A program made the position numbers and the translations under genes. A model generated the notes under the pieces. It made no database searches and had not been told where the DNA came from. It saw only the letters and a list, made by a program, of their open reading frames with translations. From Streptomyces hainanensis (GTDB taxonomy: Bacteria > Actinomycetota > Actinomycetes > Streptomycetales > Streptomycetaceae), in the NCBI RefSeq assembly GCF_004348415.1, contig NZ_SMKI01000014.1, positions 1 to 35,126 of the forward strand: a DNA stretch of 35,126 nt, written 5' to 3'. The stretch's first letter is position 1; each line of letters opens with the position of its first letter. Below, piece by piece: positions 1-8,051 of the stretch.

Positions 1-46
1 GTCCCCCACCGTCCACCACCGCACCGCCCGATCCCCTGGAGCCGCC

Positions 47-1378
47 ATGTTCCTCAGACGCCTCGCCGTGCTCGGTTGCGCGGCGCTCGGCCTCGGCCTG
101 CTGCCGCCGGCCGCCGCCGTCGCGGAGTCCTCCGCCACGGGTTCCCCCACCACGGGGTCCTCCTTCGCGCCGCCCGACCCCGGGCGCGCCGTGCTCAGGG
201 CCGGCGACGGCTGGGGCTCCGCCGAGGGCCCGGTCACCGGCGGCTCGGCGGCGGACGCCGAGCACGACTACACCGTCACCACCAGGGAGGAGCTGGCCGC
301 CGCCCTGGCCGACGATCCGGGCGCGCCGCGGATCATCCGGATCCGCGGCACCATCGACGCCAACACCGACGCCGCGGGCAACCCGCTGAGCTGCGAGGAC
401 TACGCCACCGACGGCTACACCCTGGACGGCTACCTGGCCGCCTACGACCCCGGGACCTGGGGCGACGCCGACCCGTCCGGGCCGATGGAGGAGGCCCGCA
501 CCGCCTCCGAACTCCGCCAGCGCGCCCGGGTGGTGCTCTCGGTGCCGTCGGACACCACCATCGTCGGCGCGGGCCGGGGCGCCCGGCTGCTCGGCGCCAC
601 GCTCGACGTCCGGCGCCGGGAGAACGTCGTCGTCCGCGACCTCACCTTCGAGGACACCTTCGACTGCTTCCCCCAGTGGGACCCGACCGACGGCGAGTTC
701 GGCGCCTGGAACTCCGAGTACGACAGCCTGGTGCTGTACGGCTCGCGCCGGGTCTGGGTGGACCACAACACGTTCACCGACGGCCGCCGCCCCGACGCCG
801 AGCAGCCCGAGTACTTCGGCCGGCTCTTCCAGCAGCACGACGGCCAGCTGGACGTGGTGCGCGGCACCGACCTCGTCACGATCAGCTGGAACGTGTTCAC
901 CGAGCACGACAAGACCATGCTGATCGGCAACGGGGACGGCGCGGGCGCCGACGACCGCGGCCGGCTGCGGGTGACGCTGCACCACAACCTGTTCCACAAC
1001 GTCAACTCCCGCACGCCGCGCGTCAGGTTCGGTCAGGTCGACGCCTACAACAACCACTTCAGGCAGGACCCGGGCGCGGCCTACAGCTACCACTGGGGGA
1101 TCGGCCTCGAGTCGGCGCTGGTCGCCGAGTACAACGCGGTGACGCTGCCCGCCGACATCGCGCCGGCCGAGGTCATCCACCGCTGGAACCCGAACACCTC
1201 GATGACCGAGCACGGCAACCGGGTCAACGGCCGCCCCGTCGACCTGCTGGCCGCGCACAACGCCGCCAACCCGGACGCCGCGATCGGCTCCGACGCCGGT
1301 TGGACGCCGACGCTGCGGGCCCGCGTCGACCACCCCCTGGTGGTCCCGGCGCTGGTGGCCCTCTGGGCCGGGGCCTGA
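47..1378 (+). CDS. Secreted pectate lyase, polysaccharide lyase family 1
   Basis: The 443-residue product starts with a Sec-type signal peptide: Arg-Arg, a Leu/Ala-rich core, and a likely cleavage after an AVA motif near residue 27. The rest reads as a right-handed beta-helix of the family-1 pectate lyases. Landmarks are TTIVGAG (the first strand ladder), VWVDHNTFTDG, the DGQLDVVRGTDLVTISWN strand followed by HDKTMLIGN, and the catalytic-region signature RTPRVRFG. Such enzymes cleave de-esterified homogalacturonan by Ca2+-dependent beta-elimination outside the cell. A GGAG Shine-Dalgarno lies 5 nt before the ATG at 47. A strong hairpin follows the stop. Its placement just ahead of uronate catabolic genes suggests it feeds them with galacturonate oligomers. 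Family assignment is firm; preference for pectate over pectin is inferred. Confidence 0.92.
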   Translation: MFLRRLAVLGCAALGLGLLPPAAAVAESSATGSPTTGSSFAPPDPGRAVLRAGDGWGSAEGPVTGGSAADAEHDYTVTTREELAAALADDPGAPRIIRIRGTIDANTDAAGNPLSCEDYATDGYTLDGYLAAYDPGTWGDADPSGPMEEARTASELRQRARVVLSVPSDTTIVGAGRGARLLGATLDVRRRENVVVRDLTFEDTFDCFPQWDPTDGEFGAWNSEYDSLVLYGSRRVWVDHNTFTDGRRPDAEQPEYFGRLFQQHDGQLDVVRGTDLVTISWNVFTEHDKTMLIGNGDGAGADDRGRLRVTLHHNLFHNVNSRTPRVRFGQVDAYNNHFRQDPGAAYSYHWGIGLESALVAEYNAVTLPADIAPAEVIHRWNPNTSMTEHGNRVNGRPVDLLAAHNAANPDAAIGSDAGWTPTLRARVDHPLVVPALVALWAGA

Positions 1379-1398
1379 CCGCCGGCTCGGGAACGAGA

Positions 1399-1442
1399 CG
1401 TGCCGGCCGCGCCGTTGCACCGTCGACGGCGCGGCCGGCACG
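1399..1442 (+). terminator. Strong intrinsic hairpin after the pectate lyase gene
   Basis: A perfect 17-bp inverted repeat begins CGTGCCGGCC and its complement ends GGCCGGCACG. The loop is 10 nt. It starts 20 nt after the pectate lyase stop and ends 27 nt before the next start codon. There is no U-tract, as is usual for actinomycete terminators. It probably insulates the serine hydrolase gene from upstream transcription. Confidence 0.75.
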
Positions 1443-1469
1443 CCGATCACGCACGAAGGAGTGGGGAAC

Positions 1470-2591
1470 ATGACGACCCAGACCAGCGACCTGGCCGTCC
1501 AGGGCACGGTGGCCGAGGGATACGAGCCGGTGCGCGAGGAGTTCGCGGCGCTGCTCGCCGCGGAGCCCGAGCTGGCCGCCCAGGTGGCCGCCCACGTCGA
1601 CGGCCGGCGGGTGGTCGACCTGTGGGGCGGGCCCGGCATGGCGGGGGACTCGCTGCTCGGCGTGTTCTCCTCCACCAAGGGTGCCGCGTTCCTGGTGGTC
1701 GCCCTGCTGGCCCAGGAGGGCGCGCTCGATCTCGACCGCGAGGTCGCGGCCTACTGGCCGGAGTTCGCCGCCGCGGGCAAGGCGGGCGTCACCGTGCGGG
1801 AGCTGCTGGGCCACCGGGCCGGTCTGGTCGGCGTCGACGGCGGTTTCTCGCTGGCCGAGGTGGCCGACGACGCCGCCCTGGCGGAGCGGCTGGCGCCGCA
1901 GCGCCCGTACTGGCGGCCCGGCACGGCCTTCGGCTACCACTCGCTGACCATCGGCGCGCTCGCCGCCGAACTGGTGCGGCGCGTCTCGGGCGCCACCCTG
2001 CGGGACGTCTACCGCGCCCGCCTCGCCGGGCCCCACGACGTCGACTTCCACCTCGGTGTGCCGGCGAGCGAACTGCCGCGGGTGATCGACGTGTTGCCGC
2101 CGCGACCGCCGGCCGTCGAGCCGGCGCCGATCGAACCGGACAGCCTGGCCGGCATCGCCTACAACCTCCAGCACCCGTCGTCGGTCGACCTGGCCGCGCT
2201 GCCCAACCTCCCGGAGATCAGGGCCGGCGGCCCCGCCTCGGTCGGCGGCGTCGGCTCGGCCCGCGGCCTCGCCGCGCTCTACGCGGCCGGGTTGGCCCTG
2301 CTGACGCCGGACACGCTGGCCGAGTGCGCCCAGCCGTACTCGACCGGCCGCGACCTGGTGCTCGGCATGGAACGCGCCCACGGCCTCGGCTTCATGGTCG
2401 CCGCGCCGTACCTCGGCGCCCGCGCCTTCGGCCACGACGGCGCCGGCGGCTCCATGGCGTTCGCCGACCCCGCGGCCGGCCTCGCCTTCGGCTACACCCG
2501 CCGCCGCGTGCCGACCCCGGGCGGCGCGGGCCCCGACGCCGAACGCCTGGCCACCACCACCCGCGCCTGCGTCCGCCGCCGACGGCGGTGA
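1470..2591 (+). CDS. Beta-lactamase-fold serine hydrolase (class C / EstB-like)
   Basis: The product is a 373-residue cytoplasmic protein (no signal peptide seen) of the beta-lactamase/transpeptidase-like superfamily. The nucleophile motif is S-S-T-K (SxxK) near residue 69. A second motif Y-H-S, in FGYHSLTIGAL, matches the YxS/YxN position. HDGAGG near the C-terminus replaces the KTG box, as in family VIII esterases and D-aminopeptidase-like proteins. Such enzymes are often carboxylesterases or peptidases rather than true beta-lactamases, so drug resistance should not be assumed. AAGGAG is 8 nt upstream of ATG 1470, which favours it over the in-frame GTG at 1461. It could deacylate pectin-derived substrates given its neighbours, but that is only inference. 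Confidence 0.85.
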   Translation: MTTQTSDLAVQGTVAEGYEPVREEFAALLAAEPELAAQVAAHVDGRRVVDLWGGPGMAGDSLLGVFSSTKGAAFLVVALLAQEGALDLDREVAAYWPEFAAAGKAGVTVRELLGHRAGLVGVDGGFSLAEVADDAALAERLAPQRPYWRPGTAFGYHSLTIGALAAELVRRVSGATLRDVYRARLAGPHDVDFHLGVPASELPRVIDVLPPRPPAVEPAPIEPDSLAGIAYNLQHPSSVDLAALPNLPEIRAGGPASVGGVGSARGLAALYAAGLALLTPDTLAECAQPYSTGRDLVLGMERAHGLGFMVAAPYLGARAFGHDGAGGSMAFADPAAGLAFGYTRRRVPTPGGAGPDAERLATTTRACVRRRRR

Positions 2592-2626
2592 CCCGCGGCG
2601 GCACGGCGCGCCGCGTGGGCGTCACC
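2587..2626 (+). terminator. Imperfect hairpin overlapping the serine hydrolase stop
   Basis: GGTGAC at 2587-2592 pairs with GTCACC at 2621-2626, and GCGGCG pairs with CGCCGC inside, with small bulges. It overlaps the stop codon and sits between convergent genes, so it may terminate either transcript. The remainder of the gap to 2845 is GC-rich and shows no convincing gene. Confidence 0.4.
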
Positions 2627-2845
2627 TTCGGTGAACGAGCCGCGTTCGGCCGATCGTTGACGGCCGACGCGTACCCGCCCACCGGCGGTGGCCGCCGGGG
2701 CACACGGTGCCCGGCAGCAAGCCTGCGGCGTGCCGCGCCGTGGCGCGTGGGCCCCGCGCCGCGCGGCAGCGAACCGGCGTCTCGGCCGAGGCCGGGCTAC
2801 CCGCGCCGGGACGGGCGAGTCACCCCCGTGGCGCCGCGCAGCGAT

Positions 2846-3667
2846 TCAGTGGGGCCAGATGGGCGGGTCGGTCACGAAGTGGCCGCCGAGTCGGGCCTGT
2901 TCAGGCCTCGTGAGGTCGAGTTCGCCGTGTTCGGCGAGCAGCTTGTCGGCGAACGGCTCGGAGTCGTCCTGGGGCCGGTAGCCGATGGCCTCGGCGGTCG
3001 AGAGGTCCCAGACGGAGCGGGTGTTGGCGGAGGAGCCGTAGACGATGGTGTGGCCCACGCCGGGCGCGCTGAGCGCCGCGTCGAACAGGCGGGCGCCGTC
3101 GGAGGGGCTGAGCCAGACCGAGAGCATCCGCACCGAGGTGGGTTCGGGGAAGCAGGAGCCGATGCGGACCGTGACGGTCTCGATGCGGTGCTTGTCCCAG
3201 TAGAGCTGGGCCAGGTCCTCGCCGAAGCACTTGGAGAGGCCGTAGAAGGTGTCGGGCCGGCGCGGGGTGTCGACCGGGACCGGCCGTTCGCCGGGGGCCG
3301 GCCAGGGGGTGAAGCCCACCGCGTGGTTGCTGGAGGCGAACACCACGCGCCGCACGCCCTCCTCGCGGGCCGCCTCGTACAGGTTGTAGGTACCCTCGAT
3401 GTTGGCCCGCAGGATCTTCTCGAACGTGGACTCCAGGGAGATGCCCGCGAGATGGAGCACGGCGTCCACGCCGCGCACCGCGTCCCTGAGCGCCTGACGG
3501 TCCCCCAGGTCGGCGACGATCGCGTCGGGCACGCCGGGCACCGGCACCAGGTCGAGGCAGCGCAGCCGGTAACCGAACTGGGGCAGCAGCTCACGCATCA
3601 GCGTGCCGACGCCCCCCGCGGCGCCGGTGAGGAGAACGGTGCGTTCAGCGTGCTGAGCCGCGGCCAT
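2846..3667 (-). CDS. udh: Uronate dehydrogenase (NAD-dependent, SDR family)
   Basis: The product is about 273 residues, an extended short-chain dehydrogenase. It has the Rossmann nucleotide motif GAAGGVG near the N-terminus, D-L-V after the second strand, a serine in FASSNH, and the catalytic Y-x-x-x-K as YGLSK. FASSNHAVGF, RIGSCFPEP and SVWLSPSDG resemble bacterial uronate dehydrogenases, which oxidise galacturonate or glucuronate to the aldarolactone. The start was set at ATG 3667 because a HrdB-like promoter predicts transcription beginning near 3701. Longer frames running to 3766 would start upstream of that promoter. ATG 3697 is a near-leaderless alternative. The divergent partner is kdgD, a later step of the same oxidative pathway. 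Confidence 0.85.
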   Translation of the reverse strand: MAAAQHAERTVLLTGAAGGVGTLMRELLPQFGYRLRCLDLVPVPGVPDAIVADLGDRQALRDAVRGVDAVLHLAGISLESTFEKILRANIEGTYNLYEAAREEGVRRVVFASSNHAVGFTPWPAPGERPVPVDTPRRPDTFYGLSKCFGEDLAQLYWDKHRIETVTVRIGSCFPEPTSVRMLSVWLSPSDGARLFDAALSAPGVGHTIVYGSSANTRSVWDLSTAEAIGYRPQDDSEPFADKLLAEHGELDLTRPEQARLGGHFVTDPPIWPH

Positions 3668-3690
3668 CTTCAGTTCCGTCCCGTCTGTAT

Positions 3691-3707
3691 CGTTCATATA
3701 TGGAAAC
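3691..3707 (-). promoter_or_regulatory. Candidate IclR operator at the udh start site
   Basis: The 17-mer CGTTCATATATGGAAAC (plus strand) has the palindromic core CATATATG with near-symmetric TT/GGAA flanks. It lies directly downstream of the udh -10 box, overlapping the predicted transcription start. It shares the pattern YGTTCA-N8-RAC with elements at 3777 and 8889. Binding by the IclR protein encoded at 8052-8825 is inferred. Confidence 0.45.
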
Positions 3708-3736
3708 AACCTAGGGCGTGGCTCCCCCCTCGTCAA
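3708..3736 (-). promoter_or_regulatory. HrdB-like promoter of udh
   Basis: On the minus strand TTGACG (3736-3731) is followed by a 17-bp spacer and TAGGTT (3713-3708). This is a good match to the actinomycete housekeeping sigma consensus. Transcription would begin around 3701. Confidence 0.6.
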
Positions 3737-3743
3737 CGACACC

Positions 3744-3773
3744 TTGACCGCCGAATTGCGGCTCATCTAGCGT
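3744..3773 (+). promoter_or_regulatory. HrdB-like promoter of kdgD
   Basis: TTGACC (3744-3749), an 18-bp spacer and TAGCGT (3768-3773) form a housekeeping-type promoter. It has the same architecture as the promoter at 8831. The -35 boxes of the divergent udh and kdgD promoters are only 7 bp apart. Confidence 0.6.
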
Positions 3774-3776
3774 GTT

Positions 3777-3793
3777 CGTTCAGGAATGTGGAC
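3777..3793 (+). promoter_or_regulatory. Candidate IclR operator in the kdgD leader
   Basis: CGTTCAGGAATGTGGAC begins four bases after the -10 hexamer. It agrees with the udh element at 11 of 17 positions, including the shared CGTTCA start and the final AC. A repressor bound here would overlap the start site. Function is inferred from position and similarity. Confidence 0.4.
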
Positions 3794-3840
3794 ACCTGTC
3801 ATGGACGTGCACAGGTGGGAACCCTCGCAGGGAGAAGCGA

Positions 3841-4782
3841 ATGACGGAAGCCGGGTTGGCCGGGCGACTCGAAGGACTGCTCTTCTTTCCCGTGACGCCC
3901 TTCGACGCCACCGGCGCCCTCAACCTCGACGCCTACCGGGCCCACCTGCGGGCCGGCCTCGACGCCGGCGCCGGCGCGGTGTTCGCCGCCTGCGGCACCG
4001 GGGAGTTCCACGCCCTGACCCCCGACGAGTACCAGCGTTGCGTGGCCACCGCCGCCGAGGAGGCCGCCGGCCGGGTGCCCGTGGTCGCCGGCGTCGGCCA
4101 CGGCACCGCCGTCGCCGCCGACCTGGCCCGCCGGGCCGAAGTGGCCGGCGCCGACGGCCTGCTCGTCCTGCCGCCCTACCTGGTGCGCCCCGGCCAGCGC
4201 GGCCTGCTGCGCCACTACCGCGAGCTGGCCGCCGCGACCCGGCTGCAACTCATCGTCTACCAGCGGGACAACGCCGTCCTCACCCCCGAGTCCGTCGCCC
4301 AACTCGCGGGCGACCCACGGATCATCGGCCTCAAGGACGGCCTCGGCGACCTCGACCTGCTCCAGCGCGTCATCTCCGCCGTCCGCACGGCCCACCCGGA
4401 ACGCCCGGGGTTCCGCTACTTCAACGGCCTGCCCACCGCCGAACTCACCGGCCAGGCCTACCGGGGCCTCGGGGTCACGCTGTACTCCTCGGCCGTCTTC
4501 TGCTTCGTCCCCGAGATCGCCCTCGCCTTCCACGCCGCCCTCGGCCGGGACGACCACGACACCGTCCGCCGCCTGCTCGACGGCTTCTACCGGCCGTTGG
4601 TCGAGCTGCGCGACCGGGGCCACGGCTACGCGATCTCCCTCGTCAAGGCCGGGGTGCGGATCCGCGGCCTGGACGTCGGCGAGGTACGCGCCCCGCTGGC
4701 CGAGCCCGAGCCGGCGCACCTCGCCGAGCTCGCCACCCTGATCGAGAACGGCCTCGGCCTGCTGGACGGAGTGACCGCCTGA
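3841..4782 (+). CDS. kdgD: 5-dehydro-4-deoxyglucarate dehydratase
   Basis: The 313-residue protein belongs to the DHDPS/N-acetylneuraminate lyase (beta/alpha)8 family. FFPVTPFD opens the barrel, ACGTGEFHALT replaces the GTTGE loop of DHDPS, the catalytic tyrosine is in VYQRDNA, and the Schiff-base lysine is in IIGLKDGLGD. The GTGEF and YQRDNA versions are characteristic of KdgD, which dehydrates and decarboxylates 5-dehydro-4-deoxyglucarate to 2,5-dioxopentanoate. ATG 3841 is preceded by a GGAG about 7-8 nt away. The stop overlaps the next start as TGATG, so the two genes are translationally coupled. Its product is the substrate of the dehydrogenase at 8939. Confidence 0.9.
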   Translation: MTEAGLAGRLEGLLFFPVTPFDATGALNLDAYRAHLRAGLDAGAGAVFAACGTGEFHALTPDEYQRCVATAAEEAAGRVPVVAGVGHGTAVAADLARRAEVAGADGLLVLPPYLVRPGQRGLLRHYRELAAATRLQLIVYQRDNAVLTPESVAQLAGDPRIIGLKDGLGDLDLLQRVISAVRTAHPERPGFRYFNGLPTAELTGQAYRGLGVTLYSSAVFCFVPEIALAFHAALGRDDHDTVRRLLDGFYRPLVELRDRGHGYAISLVKAGVRIRGLDVGEVRAPLAEPEPAHLAELATLIENGLGLLDGVTA

Positions 4783-5978
4783 TGCGCGCAGCCGCCTTCC
4801 TCTACCCGTGGGACGTGGTGGGCGACCCCGCCGCCGCCGACCGCGTCGCCGAGCTGGGCGTGGCCTCCGTCACCCTCGCCTCGGCCTACCACTCCACCCG
4901 GGCCCTGACCCCGCGCCACCCCGCGCACCGGATCGTCACCGCCCGGCACTCCGCCGTCTACTACCCACCCGACGAGGCCCGCTGGGCGGGCCGCCGGCTG
5001 CGCCCGTACCGCCAGGACTGGGTGCCGGGCGACGACCCCTACGGCGCGGCCGCCGAGCGGCTGGCCGCCGCCGGCGTCGAGACGCACAGCTGGGTGATCC
5101 TCGCCCACAACGGCCGGCTCGGCGCCGAGCACCCCGAGTCCACCGTGGTCAACGCGCACGGCGACCACTACCCGTGGGCGCCCTGCGTCGCCCGCCCCGA
5201 GGTGCGCGAGTACGCCGCGACGCTGGCCGTCGAGGCCGCCGTCCGCCCCGGGGCCGCCGGCACCGAGCTGGAGTCCTGCGGCTGGTACGGCCTCGACCAC
5301 CTGCACGCCCACGACAAGATCGGCGGCGCCTCGCTCGGCCCGGTCGGCGGCCAGCTGATGTCGCTCTGCTTCTGCGGGGTCTGCCGCGCCGGCTACGCCG
5401 ACCACGGCGCCGACCCGGAGGAGCTGCGCGCGGCCGTCGGGCGCGCGCTGGCGCCGTTCTGGGCCGGCGTCGGCCGCCCGGCACCGCCGGTCGCCGGCGG
5501 CGAGTGGGCGGCCGTCGTCGAGCTGCTCGGCGCCGACCTGGCCGCCGCCGCGGCCGGCTGGCGCGCCGCCGTCGCCAGCTCCTTCCAGCGGGAGACGGTC
5601 GCCGCCGTCCGGGCCGCGGCACCCGCCGGCTTCCGGGTGCTGCTGCACGCCGAGCCGGCCCCGCACCGGCTCGGCGCCAACGCGGGCGTCGACCCGGCCG
5701 ACGTCCTGGCGCACGCCGACGGCGTGGTGGTGCCCTGCACCGGCGGCGACGCCGTCCGGGCCGCCGGGCTCGGGCCCTTCGTCCCCCATCGCGGGCCCGG
5801 CACCACGCTCGCCGCGAACCTCCAGGTGGTCGCCGGGATGGGCGGCCGGCCCCGCGAGCTGGCGGCCGACGCCGCGCACGCCGCCGCGCTCGGCGCCACC
5901 GAACTGCGGCTCTACCACGCGGGCCTGGCCAGCGACGACGACCTGACGGCGGTGCGGGAGGCCCTGGCGAAGCTCTGA
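4782..5978 (+). CDS. Unknown protein coupled to kdgD, possible TIM-barrel hydrolase fold
   Basis: I do not recognise this 398-residue protein by name. It has no signal peptide. It opens with a strand-like FLYPWDVVGD, and short hydrophobic strands alternate with Ala/Arg-rich helices as in a barrel. It contains HTHSWVILAHN-like text (actual ETHSWVILAHN), an ESCGWYGLDHLHAHDK segment rich in possible acid and metal ligands, and a cysteine cluster CFCGVC near residue 191. Similar CxCxxC segments occur in some glycoside-hydrolase-like barrel proteins. The ATG overlaps the kdgD stop, so it is co-expressed with uronate catabolism. It might act on an oligouronide or a pathway intermediate. The gene is clearly real; the function is unknown. 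Confidence 0.8.
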   Translation: MRAAAFLYPWDVVGDPAAADRVAELGVASVTLASAYHSTRALTPRHPAHRIVTARHSAVYYPPDEARWAGRRLRPYRQDWVPGDDPYGAAAERLAAAGVETHSWVILAHNGRLGAEHPESTVVNAHGDHYPWAPCVARPEVREYAATLAVEAAVRPGAAGTELESCGWYGLDHLHAHDKIGGASLGPVGGQLMSLCFCGVCRAGYADHGADPEELRAAVGRALAPFWAGVGRPAPPVAGGEWAAVVELLGADLAAAAAGWRAAVASSFQRETVAAVRAAAPAGFRVLLHAEPAPHRLGANAGVDPADVLAHADGVVVPCTGGDAVRAAGLGPFVPHRGPGTTLAANLQVVAGMGGRPRELAADAAHAAALGATELRLYHAGLASDDDLTAVREALAKL

Positions 5979-6020
5979 GACCGGCGGGGGGCCGGCCCGG
6001 GAAGCGCAGGCGGCGATTCG

Positions 6021-6043
6021 GTAACGGTGCGGCATCGTGTTAC
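6021..6043. promoter_or_regulatory. GTAAC-N13-GTTAC inverted repeat upstream of the permease
   Basis: GTAAC at 6021 and GTTAC at 6039 form a 23-bp dyad about 80 bp before the permease start. It is the only clear symmetry in the 141-bp gap. An operator role is possible but unsupported beyond position. Confidence 0.25.
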
Positions 6044-6119
6044 ATGGAGAAAACCCACGAACCCCACTGAGCGGGCACAATCCCTCAGTCCCCACCCGCC
6101 TGTCGTCAAGGATTCAACG

Positions 6120-7529
6120 ATGCCGTCATCGCCGCTCGCCCGCCTGGACTCCTACTTCCAGATATCCGAGCGGGGCTCCACCATGGGCCGGGAGATACGC
6201 GGCGGTTTCGCCACGTTCTTCACCATGGCCTACATCCTGGTGTTGAACCCGATCATCCTGAGCGGTGCCACCGACATCAACGGCGACCAGCTCTCCTTCC
6301 CGCAGCTGGTGACCGTCACCGCGCTCGTCGCGGCCGTGATGACGGTGCTGATGGGCGTCACCGCCAACCTGCCGCTGGCGCTCGCCGCCGGCCTCGGCAT
6401 CAACGCCATGGTGGCCTTCCAGATCGCGCCCCGGATGACCTGGCCCGAGGCCATGGGCCTGGTGGTGCTGGAGGGCATCATCCTGTGCGCGCTCTCCGCC
6501 ACCGGGCTGCGGGAGTCCGTGATGAACGCGATCCCGATGGCGCTCAAGCAGGCCATCGGCGTCGGCATCGGACTGTTCATCGCGCTGATCGGCTTCGTGG
6601 ACGCCGGCTTCGTCGCCGGCCACGAGGGCGCTCCGCCGCTCTCCCTCGGCGGCTCCGGCGAGCTGCACGGCTGGCCGTCCCTGGTCTTCTGCGTCGGCGT
6701 GCTGCTGACGTTCGCGCTGCTGGCCCGCAGGGTCAAGGGCGCCATCCTGATCAGCATCCTGGCCACCACCGTGCTGGCGATGGTGATCAACGCGATCGCC
6801 GACATCGACGACGCGGCCTGGGGCCTGTCGGTGCCCACGGTGCCCGACGAGATCGTGGCCAGCCCCGACTTCGGCCTGCTCGGCCAGTTCAGCCTGTTCG
6901 GCGCGTTCGGCGAGATCACGTTCATCACCGTGGTGCTGCTGGTCTTCACGCTCTTCCTGACCGACTTCTTCGACACGATGGGGACCGCCGTCGCCGTCAG
7001 CGGCGAGGCCGGGCTGCTCGACGAGCGCGGCCGGGTGCCGCGGCTCGGCCGGATGCTGTTCGTCGACGGCCTCGCCGCCGCGGCCGGCGGCGCCGCCTCG
7101 GCGTCCTCCAACACCTCGTACATCGAGTCGGCCGCCGGCGTCGGCGAGGGCGCCCGCACCGGCTTCGCCAACCTGGTCACCGGCGGCCTCTTCGCGCTCG
7201 CCCTGTTCTTCTCGCCGCTGGCCGCCGTCGTCCCCTCGCAGGCCGCGGCCCCCGCGCTGGTGGTGGTGGGCTTCCTGATGATGGTCCAGGTCGGCACGAT
7301 CGACTGGAGCGACCACACGCTGGCCATCCCCGCGTTCGTGACCATCGTCGTGATGCCGTTCACCTACTCCATCACCAACGGCATCGGCGCCGGCTTCATC
7401 GCCTACGTCCTGCTGAAGGTCGTCCACGGCCGGGCCCGCGACGTCAACTGGCTGCTGTGGATCACCGCGGCGCTGTTCGCCGTCTACTTCGCCATCGACC
7501 CGATCCGCCAGGCGCTCGGTGTCGACTGA
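6120..7529 (+). CDS. NCS2-family purine permease (AzgA/PbuG type)
   Basis: The 469-residue integral membrane protein has about 12-14 hydrophobic segments. Family hallmarks are RGGFATFFTMAYILVLNP near the N-terminus, GLGINAMVAF, and the FFDTMGTAVAVSGEAGLLD motif of AzgA-like transporters. SSNTSYIESAAGVGEGARTG follows. These carry adenine, guanine or hypoxanthine with protons across the cell membrane. The exact base cannot be told from sequence alone. AAGGA lies about 7 nt before ATG 6120, and the longer in-frame start at 6027 lacks support. The downstream Nudix gene overlaps the 3' end by 11 bp. It interrupts the uronate genes but shows no functional tie to them. Confidence 0.9.
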   Translation: MPSSPLARLDSYFQISERGSTMGREIRGGFATFFTMAYILVLNPIILSGATDINGDQLSFPQLVTVTALVAAVMTVLMGVTANLPLALAAGLGINAMVAFQIAPRMTWPEAMGLVVLEGIILCALSATGLRESVMNAIPMALKQAIGVGIGLFIALIGFVDAGFVAGHEGAPPLSLGGSGELHGWPSLVFCVGVLLTFALLARRVKGAILISILATTVLAMVINAIADIDDAAWGLSVPTVPDEIVASPDFGLLGQFSLFGAFGEITFITVVLLVFTLFLTDFFDTMGTAVAVSGEAGLLDERGRVPRLGRMLFVDGLAAAAGGAASASSNTSYIESAAGVGEGARTGFANLVTGGLFALALFFSPLAAVVPSQAAAPALVVVGFLMMVQVGTIDWSDHTLAIPAFVTIVVMPFTYSITNGIGAGFIAYVLLKVVHGRARDVNWLLWITAALFAVYFAIDPIRQALGVD

Positions 7530-8028
7530 CGACGACGGCCGGCGGCGCGGGCTCGCCCGCCGCACGGCCCGCGTCCTGCTGCTCGACGCCGCCGAGCGGC
7601 TGCTGCTCTTCCGGATGGCGCCGCCCTCGGGCGGCGCCGAGTGGCTCACCCCCGGCGGGGGCGTCGGCCGCGGCGAGCCGCTGGCCGCCGCGGCGGCCCG
7701 CGAGCTGTGGGAGGAGACCGGGCTGCGCGCCGCCCCCGCCGAGCTGGGCCGGCCGGTGGCGCTCACCGGCGGCTACGCCGACCTGGGGTGGAAGCGCGGC
7801 CGGTTCGAGGACGTCTTCTTCCTGCACCGGGTCGACACGCACGAGGTGGACACCGGCCGGATGGAGCCCTACGAACGCGGCACCACCACCGGCCACCGCT
7901 GGTGGCCGGTCGCCGAGCTGGCCACCACGGCGGAGCGCGTCATCCCGCTCGGCCTGCCGGAACTGCTCCCCGGCCTGCTCGCCGGCCGACTCCCCGCCGA
8001 ACCGGTGCGGTTGCCCTGGCACCACTGA
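7519..8028 (+). CDS. Nudix hydrolase
   Basis: The 169-residue protein carries a complete Nudix box, Gx5Ex7REUxEExGU, seen as GGVGRGE followed by RELWEETGL at roughly residues 49-70. The catalytic glutamates for Mg2+ binding are all present. Nudix enzymes cleave nucleoside diphosphates linked to another group; the substrate cannot be inferred here. The GTG start at 7519 lies within the last codons of the permease gene (11-bp overlap), so the two are probably co-transcribed and coupled. A purine-related sanitising role would fit the neighbour but is speculative. It is convergent with the IclR gene, with only 23 bp between them. Confidence 0.9.
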   Translation: MSTDDDGRRRGLARRTARVLLLDAAERLLLFRMAPPSGGAEWLTPGGGVGRGEPLAAAAARELWEETGLRAAPAELGRPVALTGGYADLGWKRGRFEDVFFLHRVDTHEVDTGRMEPYERGTTTGHRWWPVAELATTAERVIPLGLPELLPGLLAGRLPAEPVRLPWHH

Positions 8029-8051
8029 CCGAGCCGGCGACCGGACCGGGC

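Noticed and set aside
1461..1469. GTG start for the serine hydrolase
   Set aside because: The GTG overlaps the AAGGAG ribosome binding site; ATG 1470 is correctly spaced from it.
1470..2591. Beta-lactam resistance gene
   Set aside because: The motifs (SSTK, YHS, HDG) fit esterase/peptidase relatives and there is no export signal.
3668..3766. Longer uronate dehydrogenase starting at 3766
   Set aside because: A good promoter (TTGACG-N17-TAGGTT) lies at 3708-3736, inside that extension, so those codons cannot be on the main transcript.
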